A stretch of 64,000 bases of DNA from Methanosarcina sp. Ant1. GTDB taxonomy: Archaea > Halobacteriota > Methanosarcinia > Methanosarcinales > Methanosarcinaceae. The translations under genes and the position numbers were made by a program. The stretch is from NCBI GenBank assembly GCA_001714685.2, contig MDTP02000003.1, positions 1 through 64,000 of the forward strand, read 5' to 3'. Shown in pieces: positions 54,517 through 63,761 of this stretch. Below the pieces are notes generated by a model. That model was not told the origin of the DNA. It saw nothing but the letters and a program-made list of their open reading frames with translations, and did no database searches. Each line of letters starts with the position of its first letter. Position 1 is the first letter of the stretch.

Positions 54517-54822
54517 ATTGTTTCCAACTTCTAAATCTAAATCTAAATCCCGGATTGTTATATGTGGAGTTTTTATTTCAGTCGAATACCCCGCTAGCTT
54601 CCGGCGGGGATGGAAAACTTCCCCGAGAACCGTCAATAATAATACGATTTACCAATTTCCTTTTCTGTTTGTTAACTTTTGCTCGAATTAAATCGTATTA
54701 GGATTATTGTTTCCTTTTACGGAGTTTGGGGCGGTGGCGCGAACATACTCCGTTACTTGCAGCGGGGTGCTCCAGCGCAACTTTGATTCAAATGGTCTAA
54801 AACAACTAAATTTTCTATGGCT
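54517..54822. other. GC-rich structured element between flippase and GT-C genes
   Basis: Contains, left to right: CTAAAT repeats (54531-54548), a 6-bp hairpin CCCCGC / GCGGGG (54591-54611), an AATACGATTTA / TAAATCGTATT inverted repeat with 37-nt spacing (54641-54699, extended similarity about 24 bp), and an ACGGAGT / ACTCCGT hairpin (54719-54753). GC content and fold differ from the neighbouring AT-rich spacers. No ORF of its own. Candidate non-coding RNA, IS200/IS605-derived palindrome element or leader of the flippase gene. Confidence 0.5.
54641..54699. repeat. 11-bp perfect inverted repeat (AATACGATTTA)
   Basis: AATACGATTTA at 54641-54651 and TAAATCGTATT at 54689-54699. Similarity extends outward: CAATAAT flanks both arms. 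Confidence 0.75.
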
Positions 54823-56772
54823 TCATTTTCTAACTTCTTTTCCTTCTTTTACGTAAGCAAATACCTCTTCATTATTATATATGAGCGCATAGTCCCTTGC
54901 TTCAAATCTATTGAAGAACTCTCTTGGCAGTTCTTGGATAAAATTCACTCCGTAACGGTCGGGATCGTTAATAGAAATCGGTTCTTTTAAAGTTGATTTT
55001 CTCAGCAGAACCATCGAATTCCCCTCGATCTCTCCCGTCTTTATCTGCTGAATATTAAAATATCTTGCGTTACTAGAATTATAGCCGGAATCACTGTAAA
55101 AAAGGCAACTGTCATAAGGCGAGTCCATCAGGATATCCCCAGCGTATTTCCCGGATACTGTTTTAATAGCTTGGATTTCAATATCCTTAAATTGGTTTCT
55201 TACTGTTGTTTCCTTTGCTACAAGAGGGTTGTCTTTATTGATTCCAGGCGTTGTAACCATCACAAATGAAAACAATAGCATTATTATGAAGATTGCGGGA
55301 ATCTTTGCCTTTCTTAAGTCAAAGAGGCTTACCAGTTTTAATATGTATGAAGCAGCCACGAGCACCAGAAATACTGATATCAAGGGGAACCATCTGGTTG
55401 TTAGGAGATTTCTCATCCCGAGTAAGGGAATTCCATAAGCAAAACTATACAGAATTATAACCACTAAAGCAATTGAGAACTTATCTATTTTTTTGAGGTC
55501 TTCGCGGGAAAGCCATGCTAATACTCCTCCTATTGAGAAAAAAGGCAGAGCAAGGTAGCTGATGTGAAGTAAGAGTACTTCTAGTGTATCCTGATTTATT
55601 ACTGAGCCTACTATCAGTTCATCGCTTGAGTAACCGGCTCCTGCCTGAAATACTTCCATAAGAGGCTTAAAAACCATCTCAAGAAAAGAAGTATCCGAGG
55701 TTACAAATGTGAACGTCCAATAAGTTTGCATACTGACTATAAAAAATAGAATATAATTAAAACCGGTAGTTCGGAGTGGGGAATTATTGTATAGACGATT
55801 GTGCAGGTATTTTCCTATATAAATAGTAACCAAAGCGAATAATACTACAAATGTGGTTAACTGGTGAGTCAGAACCATAAGAATAGTAATTAGCAGGAGT
55901 AATCCTGTATACTTCACTTCCTGTTTCTCGCTAAAAATTGTGTATATAATAAATATAAAGTAGCAGAGAACTAGGGAACCAGAAGTTATGTTCGCAATGC
56001 CTGTGACGATATTATGGTTATTCAAGTTTATTAGTAGAGCTGCCAGCAAACCCATTTGAGGGCCTTCAAGCTTCTTTCCTATGAGGTAAATGCCTGCTGT
56101 AATGAAAATATTGGCAAGTCCTATTGAAAAAAATATTGCGTCTTTTACATCTGTTTTGCCCAATATCTGAGTAACTGAAATAAATATGTGAGCAAGAGGG
56201 TAATAAAAATACTTGCCACTTATTTGAAACGGAGCAACAAATCCCGTATTAGTAATTATCCTTGCCATATTTGCATGAAAATAAGCATCGTAACCCATAA
56301 GGCTCGGAAAATTGTAAAAAATTCCCACTCTTATGAGGATTGAAAGCAGGAATATTTGCAGTAATATAGAGCTTACTCTGTCTCCTTCTCTAATATAAAG
56401 AATTTCAGAGGCAATAATGCCTGCTAGGGCGCATACAAGTATAAAGTAAGACATAGGCCTATAATGCAGATTCATGCTGAATATCAATACGCATATGAGG
56501 AAAATAATATAAAATGAAAGACCCAAAAGACTTTTCAATCTGTTTTTTCCTGATGATATGGAGGCTTCGCTTTTGAATTTTTTTCTAAAAATGATATAAA
56601 TTAAACATGAAGAGAGAATAGCTACTCCGATGTCCTTCTGATTTAAATCTATCAGATAATATAAAGAAACGATAAATAACCCTAAACTGAATCCAATAAC
56701 ACTGAGAATCACGTCCAAATTTTCTGTTAATTTGTCCACATATCTTTTTACAGTTTCCATACAATCCCACAT
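54823..56772 (-). CDS. Polytopic membrane protein, GT-C-like (paralogue 2)
   Basis: 649 residues, about 13 TM helices. The motif GYDAYFHANMARII near residue 163 is the acidic-His motif of the first outer loop of GT-C glycosyltransferases, followed by KYFYYPLAHIFISVTQ. A soluble outer domain of about 120 residues ends the protein. Same architecture as the protein at 33959-36016 but low similarity. Start ATG 56772 or ATG 56760 (GGGAT just upstream); both possible. It lies downstream of deacetylase paralogue 3 on the same strand. Confidence 0.72.
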   Translation of the reverse strand: MWDCMETVKRYVDKLTENLDVILSVIGFSLGLFIVSLYYLIDLNQKDIGVAILSSCLIYIIFRKKFKSEASISSGKNRLKSLLGLSFYIIFLICVLIFSMNLHYRPMSYFILVCALAGIIASEILYIREGDRVSSILLQIFLLSILIRVGIFYNFPSLMGYDAYFHANMARIITNTGFVAPFQISGKYFYYPLAHIFISVTQILGKTDVKDAIFFSIGLANIFITAGIYLIGKKLEGPQMGLLAALLINLNNHNIVTGIANITSGSLVLCYFIFIIYTIFSEKQEVKYTGLLLLITILMVLTHQLTTFVVLFALVTIYIGKYLHNRLYNNSPLRTTGFNYILFFIVSMQTYWTFTFVTSDTSFLEMVFKPLMEVFQAGAGYSSDELIVGSVINQDTLEVLLLHISYLALPFFSIGGVLAWLSREDLKKIDKFSIALVVIILYSFAYGIPLLGMRNLLTTRWFPLISVFLVLVAASYILKLVSLFDLRKAKIPAIFIIMLLFSFVMVTTPGINKDNPLVAKETTVRNQFKDIEIQAIKTVSGKYAGDILMDSPYDSCLFYSDSGYNSSNARYFNIQQIKTGEIEGNSMVLLRKSTLKEPISINDPDRYGVNFIQELPREFFNRFEARDYALIYNNEEVFAYVKEGKEVRK

Positions 56773-56878
56773 TACAATAATCTTTTATAATTAACTCGTT
56801 CCCTGGTGAAATATTTTTTGCTTGTAAGTCAGATTATCTTTATTTGCAGGTTACTTTTATTTCTTCGCCTTCTCCCTT

Positions 56879-57940
56879 TTACATCTCAGCCTGTCCGTAG
56901 TTTCCATATTTTTTCTTCCACCAATTACATATTTGAGCTCCAGATGTCATCCAGGCACCCTTTTGAGCGCAGTATTGCAGAATTTTTTTATAAAATTCCA
57001 GGTAGTCGCCCTGCATATTTGTATTATGCCAGAGGATGGTAAGTACCCCTCTGTGGCGTTCAGTCGTAAGGATAAGCTTCTCCGTAAGTTTCCATGCTTG
57101 CTTGAAGTCGAGATGCATATGGCTGAAAAGGGTTGTGTCCATTATGCTTAGTGGGATTTCGAGAATATCAATTTCTTTTCCTGTATTAAGGTCATATGGA
57201 CTGAATGGGTGGCACATTCCGTTCCTGAATCCTGCACAATCATAGTAACCGAAGGTGGAATCGTAACTAAAGCCTGCTTCTGCCAGCAGTTCCCAGGTTT
57301 TTGGAGTTTTGAACCGTAGGTAATGATTCCTATAACCTATAACCTCTTTTTTGAGCACTTTTTCCAGCTTTTGTTTTTTTCGTTTGATTTCCGTCGGGTT
57401 GTTATATGCCTCATGCCCTCCATGTAGTCCTACTTCCCAACCGTCATCCAAAATGTGACCCAGTTCCTCCTCCAGTTCTTCAATACTGAAGGTAAAATCC
57501 TGGTTCCCTGGATCAAGAGTTAGAAAATAAAAAGTGGATTTTGCCCCGTAAATTTCTTCAAGTTCCATAGTTTGTCTGAAATTCCACAGGGGGTTCCATC
57601 TTTTGTTTATTCTTGAAAATGGAAGTATAGAGGCTTCTACAAACTGACCTTTTTTAAGAGCTTTTACGGTTCTGGTAGCAGTATTCAGCATTCCAGTGCA
57701 CACAAAATCGATGTCATGAGTAAGGCATACAGCAAATTTTCTTCCTTCCGGGTATTCGGGATTCATCCCGTTTTTGATCAGAAAGTCTGAAACCTCAGGC
57801 TCGAAAACATTCCTTTGAGTGCTCAGGTAATAGGGGAACCTCCCATATTTGTCCAAAAGGATAGGGTCGTACTCTTCCTTTTTTGTAAATAACTCCCATA
57901 GTTCTTGATCTTGCTTGATTTTTTTAAACACTGCATCCAT
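56879..57940 (-). CDS. Polysaccharide deacetylase-like protein (paralogue 3)
   Basis: 353 residues, most similar to paralogue 1. THDID acidic motif, the full metal motif GLHGGHEAY, RNHYLRF and LWHN are all present, so it should be active. The shared N-terminus (ELWDLFTKKEEY) marks the family. AAGGTTAG seven bases before the ATG. It is first of a minus-strand block with the GT-C-like protein and flippase 2. No signal peptide. Confidence 0.83.
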   Translation of the reverse strand: MDAVFKKIKQDQELWELFTKKEEYDPILLDKYGRFPYYLSTQRNVFEPEVSDFLIKNGMNPEYPEGRKFAVCLTHDIDFVCTGMLNTATRTVKALKKGQFVEASILPFSRINKRWNPLWNFRQTMELEEIYGAKSTFYFLTLDPGNQDFTFSIEELEEELGHILDDGWEVGLHGGHEAYNNPTEIKRKKQKLEKVLKKEVIGYRNHYLRFKTPKTWELLAEAGFSYDSTFGYYDCAGFRNGMCHPFSPYDLNTGKEIDILEIPLSIMDTTLFSHMHLDFKQAWKLTEKLILTTERHRGVLTILWHNTNMQGDYLEFYKKILQYCAQKGAWMTSGAQICNWWKKKYGNYGQAEM

Positions 57941-59389
57941 CTTATTCTAACCTTTTGGAGTTCTAACTTTATTAAATATTTGGTTCACTTCTCGTCTCTT
58001 TATTTTTTTGCATGGAGCCGATCTTAATGGACTTGTCGTGTCAATCTTATCGATGTTCACAAGCCCAAAATATGACTTTCTCATATTTCTGTTATTTCCA
58101 GGCTCCAACCTGAGTAATCTGGATTATTCATTTGTATTCGGTTAAGAGATAAAATGCATGAAAGTGTTATTTTTTATGCTAAAATCTCAACATTCAAGTC
58201 GGAAAATCACTACACGTGGTATTCGAAGTTGTGCATAAAATTCGTTAACCGATGACAAATGCTGGATTATTATATCTTGTGTAAATAACGCAAAGGGGGC
58301 AGAGTTCCTTAACTAAAGTAGCGGCATGCTCACATCAAGGCACAGGCAGAATTTCTTTAATGCTACTCTTTCGAGTCCTGTGAGGTCCCTTACACAGAAC
58401 AGTCAATTTGCCTTATACTTTTCATCACAGAGTTGCGATTCTGCAGTTTCTGTCCTTTTATAATGTTTGCCTTTATCTGACTAAATATTATTAAAATATA
58501 TTTATTCGTCCTACATTAATATTTTTCCCCAGTATTCCCTCACTTGCTTTATATCTTAAACTCTTTTGCTTCCTAATTTAAAACTGTTTAATCTCTTTCT
58601 GGTCTATGGTGTTTTTAAGTCTACAATGGATTTCTGTGACTTTTGCGAGTTCTCTCGGGACAAAGACACTCGATTAATACATATTTTTGCTACCTTATAT
58701 AACTCCCTACACTTATTGTATTCTTATCTACTGATCCCAATTTAGGGTTTTACTGGCACATATAATAGCTTTTCTTTGAGGAGAGACTCTTGAACTCCTT
58801 CTCCTTCCAGATACAACTCTTATAGTTTGCATATAAGGGGCAGAGCCTCACATTAACCCAAAATATTAATCTATTTAATTAACGCTTAATCCGGTATCTT
58901 CTTCATTTACAGCCAGCTTTAATGTTCTTATCTCGATTCTTATTCATTTTTTTCCAAAATTCATTGGCTTTTTTAAATATAGTTTTCATGTTAACCGATC
59001 ATTAATTTTCCAGAGAAGGTTGTTTTTTAATCAGATTTGGGCTGTAGGTTTATGGTGTATTAGATGCTTTAATCATAAATCCACTCAGTAATACCATCTT
59101 TTTTCAATTTAAAGGGGTCAATTTATCTCTAATATCAAATTAAATATGTATAAAGACCTTAAATGCTTAATCTAACTTTTTCTTCTATTAAGATAACAGG
59201 TTTTTGGGTCAGTTACTGAAAACCGCAAACAGCAGGGCGATTTTCAAATCTGAACAGACCAGGCAGATGTGCTCGTTTTGTTAAATTAATCAATCACTGA
59301 CGGACACGACCTGAGAACACTCTAGGTGGATGAGATTAACTTCCAATCATATATAATATTTTTATATACTTATTTAATTCATGTGTTAA
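57941..59389. other. 1.45-kb spacer, no intact gene
   Basis: No frame longer than about 60 codons. On the minus strand near 58300-58430 a short stretch reads DLTGLERVALKKFCLCLDVS with flanking stops and may be a scrap of a transposase C-terminus (low confidence). The rest is AT-rich. Confidence 0.4.
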
Positions 59390-59402
59390 CTTTATATATT
59401 TC
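59390..59402 (+). promoter_or_regulatory. TATA box for the fused GT2 gene
   Basis: CTTTATATATTTC about 100 bp before the start codon; another ATATAATATTTTTATATAC stretch lies just upstream at 59350-59368. Confidence 0.45.
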
Positions 59403-59497
59403 TTAGTCTAATATTTTTTTGTATGATAATCTTTAATATTTTTGCCTTTATACACATAAAGGGGGTTATAGCATATGCAGATGTATAAGGGGGTAGA

Positions 59498-61099
59498 TTG
59501 GGTTTGTTTTCGACCCTTACACTTAGCCTTAATTCTCTAATTTCCGATCCTATTAGCATAATATCTTCGCCATCTCAACTTTCCGATAGGTTGCTCAGGC
59601 ATGAATTTACGGTCTTGATCCCGGCTCATAACGAGGAAGCTTCCATTGGAAGCAAAGTCTTACTCGCGGCAAGTTACGCTGACCGTGTACTAGTGCTTGA
59701 TCACGGTTCTACCGATCGAACTATGGAAGTAGCGGCTCTGGGAGGGGCACGAGTTGTTCCTCTGGCAGGCGGGGAGGAAGCACTGTTCAGAGTTCTATAC
59801 AAGGCATCTCTCGATTCGGAGATTGCTGTCCTTATTTATCCGGAGTGCATGCAGGATATAGATCTGCTCTCCCATGTCCTTGAACCGTTAAGGCAGGGCT
59901 TTGATCTGTCTGTAGGTTCATGGCCCTGCCGTGTCTCCTGTGAACAGGAAACAGTGATGCTTCTTAACGGGAAAAATACCTTTAAGGAAAAAATAGGTTT
60001 CCTTGCCGTAACTGCAGATTCGCTGCAGAAAATCAGCTCAGGCAAAGAGCATATGTCTTTGAAATCCCTGCTCTCTGCAGCGAAGACCGAAAAACTTAAG
60101 GTCAACTATCTGAGCTTTGATGTGGATCCTATATTCAGAAAACTTGAGAGCACTCGGATAGGAGTTGTCGTGCCTGCTTATAATGAAGAATTGCTTATTG
60201 CCGAGACTCTAAGAGGGATACCTGAATATGTAGATCGGATCTATGTAATCGATGACGGTAGTATAGACCGCACTGGTGAGATTGTAAAAAAGTTCGGAGA
60301 TTCGAGAATTGTGTACCTGCTCCACGAGGTCAACAAAGGTGTAGGTGCAGGGATCATAGACGGATATAAACTTGCCCTGAAAGATGAGATGGATATAGTT
60401 GCTGTTATGGCCGGGGACAACCAGATGGACCCTACCCAACTCCCCAGGTTGATTTTTCCAATCATTGAGGGGAGAGCTGATTATACAAAAGGTAACAGGC
60501 TACTCACCGAAGATTTTATGACCGGCATGAGCAAATGGAGATCTCTTGGAAATCTTCTCCTCAGCTTTATCACTAAAATAGGCAGTGGTTACTGGCAGAT
60601 TATGGATCCCCAGAACGGATATACAGCTATTTCCAGGCAGGCTCTGGAGGTTATCGATTTAGATTCAGTCTACCCTTATTATGGCTACTGTAACGATCTG
60701 CTGATCAAGCTTAATGCCTTTGGGATGAGAGTAATGGACGTGGTAATACCCGCTCGTTACGGCAAAGAAAAATCAAAGATCAGGTATGGGAAGTTCATTC
60801 GCAAAGTAGCTCCCATGATCTTCAGGGGTTTCCTATGGAGATTAAGGATCAAATATACAGTATTGGAATTCCATCCTCTGGTATTGTTTTACTTCCTTGG
60901 GATGATTGCCCTACCTGTAGGTGTCCTTTTAGGGTTATGGGGCCTTCTGCAAATGTTATTGAACAATCCTCTTCCTCCATACTATCCTCTGCTCGGCTTC
61001 CTCGTACTGGGTGCGGGACTTCAGATGCTTCTTTTCGGAATGCTTTTTGATATGCAGGTCGAAAAGAAACGAAATGAAAGGTTAGGACTTGCTCGTTAA
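59498..61099 (+). CDS. Two-domain GT2 glycosyltransferase with degenerate N-terminal domain
   Basis: 533 residues. Residues about 35-210 have a GT2-like outline (LIPAHNEEASIG) but the usual DDGS is DHGS (67-71, LDHGSTDRT) and the DxD region reads YPECMQDID, so metal and sugar-nucleotide binding is probably lost. Residues about 220-450 form a second, canonical GT2 domain with VPAYNEE, IDDGSIDRT (251-258), AGDNQMDP and DPQNGYTA, followed by two TM helices (about 465-485, 497-520). The start is TTG with AAGGGGG seven bases upstream. A strong hairpin terminator follows. Monocistronic. Confidence 0.88.
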   Translation: MGLFSTLTLSLNSLISDPISIISSPSQLSDRLLRHEFTVLIPAHNEEASIGSKVLLAASYADRVLVLDHGSTDRTMEVAALGGARVVPLAGGEEALFRVLYKASLDSEIAVLIYPECMQDIDLLSHVLEPLRQGFDLSVGSWPCRVSCEQETVMLLNGKNTFKEKIGFLAVTADSLQKISSGKEHMSLKSLLSAAKTEKLKVNYLSFDVDPIFRKLESTRIGVVVPAYNEELLIAETLRGIPEYVDRIYVIDDGSIDRTGEIVKKFGDSRIVYLLHEVNKGVGAGIIDGYKLALKDEMDIVAVMAGDNQMDPTQLPRLIFPIIEGRADYTKGNRLLTEDFMTGMSKWRSLGNLLLSFITKIGSGYWQIMDPQNGYTAISRQALEVIDLDSVYPYYGYCNDLLIKLNAFGMRVMDVVIPARYGKEKSKIRYGKFIRKVAPMIFRGFLWRLRIKYTVLEFHPLVLFYFLGMIALPVGVLLGLWGLLQMLLNNPLPPYYPLLGFLVLGAGLQMLLFGMLFDMQVEKKRNERLGLAR

Positions 61100-61100
61100 A

Positions 61101-61133
61101 ATCCGGAAAGATAATTTCCGGATCTTTTTATTT
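61101..61133 (+). terminator. Hairpin terminator of the fused GT2 gene
   Basis: Perfect 9-bp stem ATCCGGAAA / TTTCCGGAT with GATAA loop directly after the stop codon, followed by CTTTTTATTT. Confidence 0.85.
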
Positions 61134-61658
61134 CAATCCGCTTTTCTTCGTCTCAGAGCTCATTTATTCAATAAGGCTTATTTTTATTAAGTTTCTTTTA
61201 ACCAGTGTGCAGCAAAAATAGATTTATCCCCATCTCAGGATTTCAGTAATGAAGTTTTGCGAGGACTCTTACTCAAAAGATTTTTAGGACATTATTGCTA
61301 AATATTATATTTCAGTTTAATCCGTGGAATCTTTGGGAAAATTCTCAAGACTGCACCAGAAAAGAGTTGGAGTATGTGTCCACATGTGATCTCAAAAAGG
61401 TGGAAAAAGCCTGAAGTCCGGAAAGAGACCTTACTATCTCTTTCTTTTTCATATTTGTATAAAATTACAGGAAAAAAAGTAAATAGAACAACATGGGGCC
61501 TATAATGCGTTTTTTTAAGTGTAGAGGCAAAGATTACTCTTCCCTATAGGTTTATTAATTCAGGCATGAGATTCCAATGGCCAGGTATCATGGTCTGTGA
61601 TGGTCCTAGTCTGGGTATTTATAAATTAATCGTGCCTCCAGAGCAATTTTGTTGCCTT
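61134..61658. other. Intergenic, no gene seen
   Basis: AT-rich spacer between convergent units. No coding frame with support. Confidence 0.45.
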
Positions 61659-62135
61659 TTAGGTATACTCTACAGTGAGTTTAGGTCTCAGACTTGTGTT
61701 TTTCCATGTAGAACTGTAAAAAGCAATATAATTTTTGTCTTCCTCGCGGACCTTTATTAAGAAACCAGTATTTTTCAGACTTCCCATTTGCGTACTCCTG
61801 TATGAGTTTCGTCACATCCAGCTCATAGTAACGGTTGTCAGGAATTTGATCTCCGCTAATAGTTATTGTAGCGTATGGAGTGTTACCCTGCAAGACGCCA
61901 TTTCTATCATACCAGTCCCTTCCTGAATTATTCCAGAGAGTTTTTGATTCTTTTTCCTACCATGTAGTGTGTTCCTCGCACCATTTTATCGGTCTATATA
62001 CTTCCATCACTGTATCATTAGACCTCTTCTGACCTTCCGGATAGTACCAGAACAAAGAAATGGTTGCTTTTTCAATCTGGTCAGTCTTATTGAATGAACT
62101 TAACTTAAAGAGTATAACATCCCTATACCTGCCTC
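61659..62135 (-). pseudogene. Broken C-terminal domain of a disaggregatase-type protein
   Basis: Continues the gene at 62100-63761 in other frames. After a frameshift near 62130 the sequence reads RYRDVILFKLSSFNKTDQIE..., typical of a DNRLRE/disaggregatase-type C-terminal domain. It then meets TAG at 61957-61959 (EEHTTW then stop), resumes with LWNNSGRDWYDRNGVLQ, ITISGDQIPDNRYYELDVT and IQEYANGKSEKYWFL, shifts frame again near 61748 and ends RPKLTVEYT with TAA at 61659-61661. Two frameshifts plus a stop point to decay of this domain. Confidence 0.82.
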
Positions 62136-63761
62136 CATCTGGCTGTTTCCGACGTCGATATACTCACTTTCATGAGAGTTCTTATTTGGTGAATCCTCTT
62201 TTAACCTGTTGTCAGAAGCAATCAAAGGTAAAGCAGTTTTAAAGTTCTCCGTTCCATTAAAATCTATAAAAAGGTTTAAAAAAAATCTTTTTAGGTACCT
62301 TAAAAAATTTGAGACGGCTCTCATAAGGCTTGATCCAAGGCTCTCCTCCTGTCCCATATGGGGTCTGTTCTCTTCTATTTGGTAAGGTCCTTGCGGCCCC
62401 GCAGACAATGCTTCACTCCATGGGAAATCTTTCCTCAGAGACTCATTTTTGCTCACCTTTTCCACAAATCCAGGATCAACATCAACATCCGATGTGGAAC
62501 TTGCATACATATAATTTCCATCGGCATTGTTTGAAAGGCAGTTTTTTTCCAGGATGAATGAATGGGTGTTTTTCAATTTATTATATATAGCATACCCTTT
62601 TCCGGCCGCAGGACTGGACTTTGTATTAACTATTATATTATTTCTTACAATAGTTGTATATCCTGAACTTGGAGCTGAAAATTCGTTAGTAACCTCTTTG
62701 TGGGCAATAGCTGCACCATAACAACCGTCGAATAGATTATTTTCTATGAGGGTATTTTGAAATCCATTGAGCACTATACCCCCTGCCCAAGCAGCACGCA
62801 GGTCAATACCAGTTTCATAAAACTTGTTGTGATGGATATATACATCTTTTGCAGAGTCTTTGGAATACTCGGATCCGTAACCTGTAATCCAGATACCCGC
62901 GGCATTTGTCTCATACAGCAGATTATTGTAGATTTCTATATCATCCATCACGGTTGACTGGTCGGCTTTCTGGACTTCAATTCCTGCCCCTCCTTCCCCT
63001 TCGGAGTCGATGACATTGTTATGAAATGCTACATGGTTCGTGTTGTATATTCTCAAACCACTATTTGTTCTGCATGTTATATTGTTGTTCCAAGCTTCTA
63101 CATTTGAAGAATAGATAATATAAAGGGCATCATGCCCTAATTTGTACACTGTGTTATTGTAAAACCGAACATTTGAACCCTTTGAGACTTTCAGCCCATC
63201 CCCATGGCTGTCGTGCATATACATATCGTGAACCTGTATATTTTCCGAATTAAGAAAATAGATCAGATTGTAATATCCCTTTCCCCTATCCCTTTCACTA
63301 TTTTTGTCATGGTTTCCGTCAATCTCAAACCCCCTTATAATAATATCGTGATTTCCGGCACTTTCCATTTGCGTAATTAAAGGCTTTTCTTCCCGCCAGC
63401 CTGCTTTATTTTTAAGCTTGATCACAGCTGTGGAATCCCCTTCAAGGATGGTATTACTTCCAACGAAGATGCTGCCCGAAATCACATATACATTTGGGCC
63501 TTTCAAATGAACTGTTGTGAACTGCGGGTTTTCTGCCACGTAAGCAAGAGCCTTATTTATCTCTACCTGATCATGAGTCCCATTACAGTTGAAATTTCCA
63601 CTGCCGTCGGTAGCTACGTACACTATCTCGCCAGAAGATTTGGCAGAAGAGATGGCTGAGAGGGAGAGAATTATACTTGTGATTAAAAAAATAAAACTTA
63701 TGTTGAAAATTACTTTTTTCTTTCCATCTCCCCATCTGTATTTTCGCACTTTTCCGTTCAT
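62100..63761 (-). CDS. Secreted parallel beta-helix protein related to disaggregatase (truncated)
   Basis: 553 residues. A signal peptide (about 15-40, VIFNISFIFLITSIILSLSA) is followed by IVYVATDGSGNFNCNGTHDQ, the N-terminal cap of right-handed beta-helix proteins, and many 20-25-residue coils rich in NN turns (for example DIEIYNNLLYETNAAGIWI). This fold is used by Methanosarcina disaggregatase, which cleaves the methanochondroitin-like matrix, and by pectate lyases. The original protein was longer: its C-terminal domain lies downstream but is broken by frameshifts. The present stop at 62100 gives a chimeric tail (IGMLYSLS). The helix domain might still be secreted and functional. Confidence 0.8.
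   Translation of the reverse strand: MNGKVRKYRWGDGKKKVIFNISFIFLITSIILSLSAISSAKSSGEIVYVATDGSGNFNCNGTHDQVEINKALAYVAENPQFTTVHLKGPNVYVISGSIFVGSNTILEGDSTAVIKLKNKAGWREEKPLITQMESAGNHDIIIRGFEIDGNHDKNSERDRGKGYYNLIYFLNSENIQVHDMYMHDSHGDGLKVSKGSNVRFYNNTVYKLGHDALYIIYSSNVEAWNNNITCRTNSGLRIYNTNHVAFHNNVIDSEGEGGAGIEVQKADQSTVMDDIEIYNNLLYETNAAGIWITGYGSEYSKDSAKDVYIHHNKFYETGIDLRAAWAGGIVLNGFQNTLIENNLFDGCYGAAIAHKEVTNEFSAPSSGYTTIVRNNIIVNTKSSPAAGKGYAIYNKLKNTHSFILEKNCLSNNADGNYMYASSTSDVDVDPGFVEKVSKNESLRKDFPWSEALSAGPQGPYQIEENRPHMGQEESLGSSLMRAVSNFLRYLKRFFLNLFIDFNGTENFKTALPLIASDNRLKEDSPNKNSHESEYIDVGNSQMEAGIGMLYSLS

Noticed and set aside
58300-58430. Transposase C-terminal remnant on the minus strand
   Set aside because: About 20 residues look coding-like but stops flank them and no catalytic motif is present, so it is only mentioned within the spacer entry.
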